From the NCBI GenBank assembly GCA_964535215.1, contig CAZHST010000009.1, positions 22,693 to 86,692 on the forward strand: a DNA stretch of 64,000 nucleotides, written 5' to 3'. Source of the stretch: JACQHM01 sp964535215 (GTDB lineage Bacteria > Methylomirabilota > Methylomirabilia > Methylomirabilales > JACQHM01). Each line of letters begins with the position of its first letter. Position 1 is the stretch's first letter. The notes beneath the pieces were generated by a model, which saw only the letters and a list, made by a program, of their open reading frames with translations, did not search any database and had not been told where the DNA came from. Below, one piece after another: positions 58,805-64,000 of this stretch. A program made the position numbers and the translations under genes.

Positions 58805-59800
58805 ATGAGGCGAGGGTGGAGGTTCACGACGGCCCCGTTGCTCGTGGGGTTTTTGCTCGGGGGGCCGGCCCTGGAGGCTCTGGGCGGGCCGGAGTTCACG
58901 CTCCGGTTTGGCGGCTCCGACCCCGGGCGGGGCCTCTTGGACCAGACGACCCGAAAATTCGTCGAGCTGTCCGAGCAGAAGAGCAAGGGGCGGATCAGGT
59001 GGGATTACTTCTGCTGTGATCAACTGGGCGGGGACATCGCCCAGATCGAGCAGATGATGGCCAACGCGATCCAGGCCTATGGCGATGTCCTGGAGTGGTA
59101 CGCCAACTGGGTGAAGGACTTTGCCATCTTTGGCTGGGCCTTCACGTTCCGGGACGAGGACCACTTCGCCCGGTTCCTGGAGGGCCCCATCTTCAAAGCG
59201 ATGGTCGAGCAGCTGAGACGGCAGAATGGCCTCCGCATCCTGGCAGCGGCTCCCACGGAGCCCCGGATGCTCTGGACCAAAAAGCCCATCACCAAGCTCG
59301 ATGACCTGAAGGGCCTGAAGATGCGGGTCCCGGAGATCAGGGCCTACCTCATGGTGTGGGAGGCCCTGGGGGCAAGACCGACCCGGGTCACCTGGGCCGA
59401 GGTCTATCTGGCCTTGAAGACGGGTGTGGTGGAGGGGGCCGAGGGGCCGGTGTCGGCCACCTATGGCGTCAAGTTCCACGAGGCTGCCCCCTATGGGTAC
59501 CTGACCAACCATATCATCTCAAGCGTCCATATCACGATGAATGAGAGGACGTACCAGAGCCTTCCACCGGACCTGAAGAAGGTGGTCGAGGAAGCGGCCA
59601 GGGAGGCGGTGGCGTGGGCCAGGGCTGAGGCCAGGCGGGTCGTCCAGGAGACCTTGAAAAAGATGGAAGCGGAAGGGGCCAAGATCGGGACCATCAACAC
59701 CCGAGCGTTCCGGGAGCGGCTGCGCGAGGCGGTGGGGAGGGCCGAGGCCGAGGGTCTCTGGAGCCGGGGCCTGTGGCAGAGGGTCCAGGCCATTAAGTAG
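58805..59800 (+). CDS. TRAP transporter solute receptor, DctP family
   Basis: 331 aa periplasmic receptor with an N-terminal signal (APLLVGFLLGGPALEALG). Family features: RFGGSDPGRGLLDQTTRKFV, a GDIAQIEQMMANAIQ helix, and the DctP signature region LDDLKGLKMRVPEIRAYLMV and WAEVYLALKTGVVEGAEGPV with the ligand-binding Arg. Ligand class (dicarboxylate, sugar acid or keto acid) is not readable. GGGAGGGG precedes the ATG. Forms a set with dctQ and dctM. Confidence 0.92.
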   Translation: MRRGWRFTTAPLLVGFLLGGPALEALGGPEFTLRFGGSDPGRGLLDQTTRKFVELSEQKSKGRIRWDYFCCDQLGGDIAQIEQMMANAIQAYGDVLEWYANWVKDFAIFGWAFTFRDEDHFARFLEGPIFKAMVEQLRRQNGLRILAAAPTEPRMLWTKKPITKLDDLKGLKMRVPEIRAYLMVWEALGARPTRVTWAEVYLALKTGVVEGAEGPVSATYGVKFHEAAPYGYLTNHIISSVHITMNERTYQSLPPDLKKVVEEAAREAVAWARAEARRVVQETLKKMEAEGAKIGTINTRAFRERLREAVGRAEAEGLWSRGLWQRVQAIK

Positions 59801-59874
59801 GGTGGATGGGAGCTTCCGGCCCTGTTCAGGCCCCCTTCAAGGGGAGGGATGGGGCCTGGGAGGGGAGGTGGGGG

Positions 59875-60411
59875 ATGAGGCGTTTTCTGGCGGGTTACCA
59901 GCGGTTTCTGGCCGGCATCGAACGGGGGGAGGTGGCCCTGGTCCAGGGGTTGCTGGTCATCATGGTGCTGGCCATCTTCGCTCAGGTGGTGTCACGCTAT
60001 GCCTTCGGGCGACCCCTGGTCTGGGTGGAGGAGCTGTCCACCTATGCCTTCATTTGGGGGACGTTCATCGGGGCCAGCGTCGGCCTGAAGCGGGCCCGAC
60101 ACATCCGGATCCAGTCCTTCCTCCACCGCCTCCCGCCCCGGGGCCAATGGGCCATCCGGCTCTTCACCCACCTCGCCATCGGTGTGTTCTGCGTCTTCCT
60201 CATCATGAACGGCGCCCGGGCCATGCTCCTCTTCGAGGGGCACCAGCGGACCATCGCCCTCCCGGTGGTTCTTCCCCGCTACCTGTTCTTCTCCGGACCC
60301 CTGATACTGGGGGCGGCCTCGATGGGGCTCACGGTCGGCTACGAGGTCCTGCGCCTCCTGGTCAGGCCCCGGGAGGTCACCGGCCTCCGGGGTCGGGCCG
60401 AGCCGGCATGA
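59875..60411 (+). CDS. TRAP transporter small permease, DctQ family
   Basis: 178 aa, four membrane spans. VLAIFAQVVSRYAFGRPLVW and VEELSTYAFIWGTFIGASVG are the DctQ signature, followed by RARHIRIQSF and RYLFFSGPLILGAASM. ATG 59875 with GGGGAGGTG upstream is taken rather than the open frame from 59806. It overlaps dctM by 4 bp. Confidence 0.92.
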   Translation: MRRFLAGYQRFLAGIERGEVALVQGLLVIMVLAIFAQVVSRYAFGRPLVWVEELSTYAFIWGTFIGASVGLKRARHIRIQSFLHRLPPRGQWAIRLFTHLAIGVFCVFLIMNGARAMLLFEGHQRTIALPVVLPRYLFFSGPLILGAASMGLTVGYEVLRLLVRPREVTGLRGRAEPA

Positions 60412-61685
60412 TCACCCTCCTCTTTGTGGCCTTCCTCCTCCTGATCGCCCTGGAGGTGCCCGTGGCGTTCGCCCTGGGCCTCGCCAGCTTAGGCTACCTT
60501 CTGCTCGAGGGGCAGGCGCCGCTCGTGATCCTCGTCCAGCGGATGACCTCCGGGCTAGACAGCTTTCCGTTCCTTGCCCTCCCCCTCTTCGTCCTGGCCG
60601 GACACATCTTCAACCGGGGCGGGATCGCCCGCCGGATCTTCAACTTTGCCCGGGCCCTGGTAGGGCACTTCCGGGGGAGCCTCGCCCATGTCAACGTGGT
60701 CGGGAGCATGATCTTTGCCGGGATGTCGGGCACAGCCCAGGCGGATGCTGCCGGCCTGGGAGTGATCGAGATTGAGGAGATGAAGAGGGATGGGTTTGAC
60801 CCGGCCTTCGCCGCGGCCGTCAGCGCCGCCTCCTCCATCATCGGCCCCATCATCCCCCCAAGTGTCATCATGGTGATCTTCGCGGTCATGACTGAGGTCT
60901 CCGTCGCGGACCTCTTTCTTGGCGGCTTCATCCCGGGGATCCTGATGGGCCTCTCCCTCATGGCGATGATCTACTGGATGGCTTCTACCGGGAGGATCTA
61001 CGCCCCGGTCCATCCCCGGCAGCCCCTTAAGGTTGTGGGGCGGGCGTTCTTCAGCGCCTTCCCCGCCCTGGTGGCGCCAATCCTGCTGGTGGGCGGGATG
61101 CTCCTGGGTATTGCCACGCCCACCGAGTTGGGGGCCATCGTGGTCGTGTACGGCATCGTCCTGGGATTCCTGTACCGGGAGCTGACCGTCCCCGAACTGC
61201 TCCGCATCCTCGGCGAGGTCGGTGTGACTTACGCCATCCTGGTTTTCATCATCTCCAACGCCTTCCCCTTTGGCTGGCTGGTCGCCATCAACCAGGTCCC
61301 CGCCCTGCTGGCCGAGACGATCCTGTCGGCCACCACCAACAAGTGGTTGGTCCTCCTCTTGATCAACGCTACCTTGCTGATCGCCGGGTGCTTCATGGAG
61401 ACGACCGCCATCCTGGTGATCTCGGTCCCCGTCCTGTTCCCTCTTGCGGTCCGCCTCGGGATCGACCCGGTCCACTTCGGCCTGGTCATGATCATCAACC
61501 TGTTGATCGGAATCAACACCCCCCCCTTCGGCATCGCCCTCTTTATCACCATGGACATCGCCAAGGTATCGTTTGGGGCCCTCTGCCGGGCAGTGGCTCC
61601 GTTCCTCATCCCGATGATCATCACCCTCCTTTTGGTCACTTTCTTTCCTCAGCTCGTCCTGTTCCTGCCGAACCTTGTCCGCTGA
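60408..61685 (+). CDS. TRAP transporter large permease, DctM family
   Basis: 425 aa, about twelve spans, sodium-coupled transport subunit. LLFVAFLLLIALEVPVAFAL, LDSFPFLALPLFVLAGHIFN, GSMIFAGMSGTAQADAAGLG, AASSIIGPIIPPSVIMVIF, GIATPTELGAIVVVYGIVLG and NLLIGINTPPFGIALFIT are all DctM motifs. The start ATG 60408 shares ATGA with dctQ. Confidence 0.94.
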   Translation: MITLLFVAFLLLIALEVPVAFALGLASLGYLLLEGQAPLVILVQRMTSGLDSFPFLALPLFVLAGHIFNRGGIARRIFNFARALVGHFRGSLAHVNVVGSMIFAGMSGTAQADAAGLGVIEIEEMKRDGFDPAFAAAVSAASSIIGPIIPPSVIMVIFAVMTEVSVADLFLGGFIPGILMGLSLMAMIYWMASTGRIYAPVHPRQPLKVVGRAFFSAFPALVAPILLVGGMLLGIATPTELGAIVVVYGIVLGFLYRELTVPELLRILGEVGVTYAILVFIISNAFPFGWLVAINQVPALLAETILSATTNKWLVLLLINATLLIAGCFMETTAILVISVPVLFPLAVRLGIDPVHFGLVMIINLLIGINTPPFGIALFITMDIAKVSFGALCRAVAPFLIPMIITLLLVTFFPQLVLFLPNLVR

Positions 61686-61695
61686 CCCACGCCGG

Positions 61696-62313
61696 TTAGA
61701 CGGCTCCTCCCCCTGGCCTCCTCAAGGAGGAGAGTTTCTTTAACGCCTTCAATGCTTGGGCGACGGCCTCCAAGGCCTTGGTCGTCTGCGGCTCCGGCCA
61801 AGGCCCGCCGGCCGTTAAGAGCCCTTCAATCTCCTTCAGGGCTCCTCGGACCTTCCCGATCGTGGCCGTCCCCCTTTCATAGGACCGCTGGGCCTCGGCC
61901 ACCTTCCCATAGGCCCCCCTGCCGGTGAGGGCGGCCCCTCCCGCTTGCGCCCGATGGTGCAGGTCCAGGACGTTGGCGATCTCGATCAGGAGGGAGATGT
62001 CACTTCGGCGGAGGGTGCCCAGTTGCCGAAGGAGGGTCATCTTGGCCTCGTCCTTCGTGATCTTCCGCAGCTCCTCGGGCAGGAGGATGGGTTCCTCCTC
62101 CTGGAAGAAGAAGCTTAAGGGGACATCAAGCGTCTCCGCAAGGCGCCTCAAGACCTTGAGGGAAGGAAGCTGTTCCCCCCGCTCGATCTTTCCAATGTAG
62201 GAGTAATCAATTCCTCCCTGGATCTTCGCCGCCAGGCCCTTTTGGGTGAGGCCCCTCATCTCCCTGAGCTTCCTCAGCCGCTGGCCGATTTTCCGTTCGA
62301 GGAAAATTCCCAT
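61696..62313 (-). CDS. XRE-family HTH transcriptional regulator
   Basis: 205 aa. N-terminal Cro/C1-type helix-turn-helix (KIGQRLRKLREMRGLTQKGL, AAKIQGGIDYSYIGKIERGE, QLPSLKVLRRLAETLDVPLS). The remainder is helical with no recognised ligand domain (ITKDEAKMTLLRQLGTLRRS, VLDLHHRAQAGGAALTGRGA). ATG 62313 fits the domain start; the frame is open to 62496 but that part is promoter DNA. A promoter-like pair lies upstream, and the gene may act on the inverted repeat near 62.5 kb. Convergent to the TRAP genes with only 10 bp between. Confidence 0.85.
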   Translation of the reverse strand: MGIFLERKIGQRLRKLREMRGLTQKGLAAKIQGGIDYSYIGKIERGEQLPSLKVLRRLAETLDVPLSFFFQEEEPILLPEELRKITKDEAKMTLLRQLGTLRRSDISLLIEIANVLDLHHRAQAGGAALTGRGAYGKVAEAQRSYERGTATIGKVRGALKEIEGLLTAGGPWPEPQTTKALEAVAQALKALKKLSSLRRPGGGAV

Positions 62314-62392
62314 GTCTGTGGTGAAAGAAAGCTCACCCGTTCCAGAATAGGCGCATCCTCGCTGCCAAAGGACATCGCCATCCGTACCGTTG

Positions 62393-62421
62393 ACATTACT
62401 GTAGTTTCTCTGATTTGTCAA
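62393..62421 (-). promoter_or_regulatory. Possible promoter of the XRE regulator
   Basis: Minus-strand TTGACA (62421-62416), 17-bp spacer, TAATGT (62398-62393), about 80 bp upstream of ATG 62313. The -35 is perfect and the -10 is a weak match. Confidence 0.4.
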
Positions 62422-62464
62422 TCTCGCCCCGGTCAGCATCCTCTCACCCTTGGGTTCCTCGTGT

Positions 62465-62518
62465 TTAGGATAAATGTTCAATTTTTGTCTTGACACGAAT
62501 GAATATTTATCCTAACCT
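62465..62518 (+). promoter_or_regulatory. Promoter flanked by an 11-bp inverted repeat (operator candidate)
   Basis: TTAGGATAAAT (62465-62475) and ATTTATCCTAA (62505-62515) are exact inverted copies 40 bp apart centre to centre, about four helical turns. Between them is TTGACA (62490-62495); with a 17-bp spacer TAACCT (62513-62518) is the -10, overlapped by the right arm. This places the repeat where a dimeric XRE protein could repress the plus-strand genes at 62573. Confidence 0.55.
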
Positions 62519-62572
62519 TACCTTCAACAACCCTTTTCCACCGACGGGAGGGCAGGGGAGTAGCTCAGGGGG

Positions 62573-62962
62573 ATGGGGAAGATCCTACTCCTGAGGAGGT
62601 TATGTCGGGCTAAGTTCTTCTCCGCTTTGTCCATCGAGGAGCTCCGGCTATACCTGCTTCTCCTCGCTGACGCCAAAACGCTCGACAGGGAAGCGTTCAT
62701 CGACATCGAGGTCGTAAAAAAGGTGCTGGGGGCCGGTCTCAGCCTGGCCAGGCTGCGAAGGCTCACCGCAGGCCTTCGGAAGAGGGGGCTGGCCAAAGTG
62801 GTGCTGCCTCGCGGGGAGGTGTTGCCTTCACGCCTGGCCTATACGGTCTTGGGTCCAAGGGAGATGAAGGGAGATGGGGCGAAGCGGATGGGAGGTTGGA
62901 AAAGGAGAGGTCAAGGTCCTGGTCGTCGAAGCCAACGAGCAGACCCTCGCGGGGATCATTGA
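62573..62962 (+). CDS. Small predicted winged-helix-like protein
   Basis: 129 aa, no family recognised. The first 95 residues are helical with a likely wHTH (LSIEELRLYLLLLADAKTLD, IDIEVVKKVLGAGLSLARLR, RLTAGLRKRGLAKVVLPRGE), reminiscent of replication-initiator or DnaD-like winged helices. The last 30 are low-complexity and basic (KRMGGWKRRGQGPGRRSQR) and overlap the next gene by 89 bp, so the true stop may be less meaningful. It lies behind the inverted-repeat promoter. Confidence 0.6.
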   Translation: MGKILLLRRLCRAKFFSALSIEELRLYLLLLADAKTLDREAFIDIEVVKKVLGAGLSLARLRRLTAGLRKRGLAKVVLPRGEVLPSRLAYTVLGPREMKGDGAKRMGGWKRRGQGPGRRSQRADPRGDH

Positions 62963-63266
62963 AGAGTTGGTCGCGGCGGGGTACCTGGTCTCCTGGGCGA
63001 GGAATGGTCAGGAGGCCCTGGAGAAGGTCTTTTACCAACCTCTGGATCTCATCATCACCGATGAGGAGATCGGAGGGGAGCTGGTCAAGAGGGTCAGGGA
63101 ACGATACCCCCGTCTCCCTATCATTCTGATGCAGGGAGGTCGTCAGCCCCTCGAGGGGATGGAGCAGGTTGAACGCCTCTGGCTCCTTCCCAAGCCCTTC
63201 ACCTCTAAAGCCCTCCACTCTTCCATGGAAAAAGCATTAGAGGAAGGTCAGGCCAGGTCGGTTTAG
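62874..63266 (+). CDS. Stand-alone receiver-like domain protein
   Basis: 130 aa single receiver domain. VKVLVVEANEQTLAGIIEEL replaces the usual acidic Asp-Asp pair by Glu-Ala, so phosphorylation may be impaired; the phosphoacceptor-like Asp is in LIITDEEIGG and the Lys in LLPKPFTSK. It starts within the previous gene (89-bp overlap). No kinase lies nearby. Could act as a phospho-independent adaptor. About 150 bp of sequence after it has several GGCCGG palindromes (63279-63325) but no clear terminator. Confidence 0.66.
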   Translation: MGRSGWEVGKGEVKVLVVEANEQTLAGIIEELVAAGYLVSWARNGQEALEKVFYQPLDLIITDEEIGGELVKRVRERYPRLPIILMQGGRQPLEGMEQVERLWLLPKPFTSKALHSSMEKALEEGQARSV

Positions 63267-63417
63267 GCCAGGCCTCCAAGGATGACCGGCCAGCCGGTGA
63301 ACCCTTCCAGATCGTCCACCTGGCCGGCCAGGATCCCTTCCCCATCAGTGCTCACACCTTCCTCTTCAAGCCGCCAATGAAACCCTTCTTTAAAACGGAG
63401 TCTCTTCTCTTTTTTTC

Positions 63418-63447
63418 TTGACAAGGAACTGAAATCGTGACTAAAAT
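63418..63447 (+). promoter_or_regulatory. Strong promoter of the terminal amidohydrolase gene
   Basis: TTGACA (63418-63423), 18-bp spacer, TAAAAT (63442-63447): 6 of 6 and 5 of 6 matches. It drives a leader of about 160 nt ahead of ATG 63617. Confidence 0.65.
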
Positions 63448-63504
63448 GTCAAAAATTAAAACAGCGTGTTAAGGGGGGATGGGCTATGGTGAACAGGTTT
63501 ACGT

Positions 63505-63570
63505 GACGAGGCCTTTCCCAGCTTGTGCTCCTCGCTGGGAAAGGCGTTCTACGGCTCCTGAGGTCTCGTC
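63505..63570 (+). promoter_or_regulatory. Structured 5' leader of the amidohydrolase gene
   Basis: A perfect 12-bp stem, GCCTTTCCCAGC (63511-63522) with GCTGGGAAAGGC (63534-63545), has an 11-nt loop. GACGAG (63505-63510) can pair with CTCGTC (63565-63570), closing a larger structure around it. No T tract follows, so it is not a plain terminator. It may be a riboswitch or protein-binding leader; I do not recognise a known class. Confidence 0.55.
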
Positions 63571-63616
63571 CTGGGTTGCTCTCTATTGAACAAGGCGGAA
63601 GGAGGGGGAGAAGAGA

Positions 63617-64000
63617 TGGAGTTTAACGTCTTCGACTACTACAAGAGGTTCGAAAGGACAAGGAGGGCTCCCATGACCCCCGAGGAACAGGGGACATCCT
63701 TCTTCCTCGGAGGTCATATGGGTGAGCGGATTAGCGATCACCTGGACGAGTACGCCGCCAAGGCCCGGATGTCCCGTCGGGACTTCCTGAAAACGGCCTC
63801 CGGGTTCGCCGCGGCCATGCTGGCGGTGAACAAGATCACCGGGATGAGGTTCTTTGACGTTGAGGAGGCCGAGGCCTACGAGCCGCCGGCGGCCGTAGAG
63901 ATGAGCGCCGCCAGGAAGGTCGGGACCGAGTTCATCGTGGACCAGCACACCCACATCTGCTGGCGGAAGGACGGCTACATCGAGGGGGTGAACACCACCA
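63617..64000 (+). CDS. Tat-exported amidohydrolase, N-terminal part (runs off the window)
   Basis: 128 codons are visible before the window ends. The frame begins MEFNVFDYYKRFERTRRAP and contains an internal twin-arginine motif SRRDFLKTASG with a hydrophobic stretch (FAAAMLAVNKITG) near residues 52-75, so export by the Tat route is likely despite the long leader. The last visible residues FIVDQHTHICWRKDGYIEG carry the DxHxH that starts a metal-dependent amidohydrolase barrel. AAGGAGGGGGAGAAGAG supports ATG 63617. Function beyond the superfamily is unknown. Confidence 0.78.

Noticed and set aside
59802..60407. N-terminal 200-residue extension of dctM
   Set aside because: It reads through dctQ in a different frame and has low-complexity Gly/Pro sequence; dctM starts at ATG 60408 by ATGA overlap.
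61717..61735. CCTCC-TCAA-GGAGG stem as a terminator of the TRAP operon
   Set aside because: Only 5 bp, inside the coding end of the XRE gene, and the following T run is interrupted.
62314..62496. 61-residue N-terminal extension of the XRE regulator
   Set aside because: Covers promoter-like DNA and the inverted repeat, and is not part of the HTH domain.
63279..63325. GGCCGG palindromes as a terminator after the receiver-like gene
   Set aside because: Stems are short and no T tract follows; the T run at 63411-63418 has no adjacent stem.
1..64000. CRISPR arrays, tRNA or rRNA genes, complete insertion sequences
   Set aside because: None seen on reading both strands; the short repeats present lack the regular spacer pattern of CRISPR, and no transposase was recognised. 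A tRNA search program was not available.

Overview
The window is one stretch of GC-rich bacterial chromosome, tightly packed, with gene blocks on both strands. The organism builds peptidoglycan: the window holds an almost complete division and cell wall (dcw) cluster. It probably has an outer membrane, judging from a BamE-like lipoprotein and a Slt-type transglycosylase. The gene style (split glutamate synthase, glycolate oxidase operon, Liv ABC and TRAP transporters, family 4 and 5 uracil-DNA glycosylases, a selenoprotein) suggests an uncultured lineage such as NC10/Methylomirabilota (including Rokubacteria) or a deltaproteobacterial relative. That placement is inference; no rRNA or tRNA gene was found.

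Layout. 1-6.5 kb: glycolate oxidase genes glcD, glcE and glcF, interrupted by a DsrE-family gene read through two in-frame UGA codons (a likely UxxU selenoprotein), followed by a glyoxylate carboligase-like enzyme. 6.5-16.1 kb: mtnA, a response regulator, a TPR-Slt transglycosylase, coaBC, a family 4 uracil-DNA glycosylase, a PflX-like radical SAM protein, an aminotransferase and small exported proteins. 16.2-23.3 kb, minus strand: a PCP_red-domain protein, a four-gene split glutamate synthase operon, a family 5 uracil-DNA glycosylase and a wrecked Phd/VapC toxin-antitoxin pair. 23.6-42.6 kb: mraZ-rsmH-ftsL-ftsI-murE-murF-mraY-murD-ftsW-murG-murC-murB-ftsQ-ftsA-ftsZ, then a radical SAM-family relative that has lost its cluster-binding core, then pgeF. 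42.6-43.9 kb: a compositionally different islet with a secreted protein, a gene remnant and a 12-bp inverted repeat. 43.9-64 kb: accessory catabolism (MDR and SDR dehydrogenases, 3-hydroxyacyl-CoA dehydrogenase, a GGDEF regulator, an ICL-family lyase, tgt with an Fe-S HhH partner, sucD, ferredoxin, MmgE/PrpD), a five-gene Liv ABC transporter, a TRAP transporter, an XRE regulator, and the start of a Tat-exported amidohydrolase behind a structured leader.

How the genes work together. GlcDEF oxidises glycolate to glyoxylate, and the carboligase would condense two glyoxylates to tartronate semialdehyde. The dcw block appears to be read from one strong promoter carrying MraZ boxes. The 44-61 kb block looks like uptake and breakdown of small organic and amino acids. 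Degenerate heptad-like repeats recur between genes and form the C-terminal codons of several cell wall genes.

The strongest finding is the UxxU DsrE selenoprotein with SECIS-like hairpins at the predicted distance. Next are the glyoxylate carboligase carrying the canonical catalytic glutamate, the radical SAM-less TIGR03960 relative, and the G-tract spacer of the dcw promoter.
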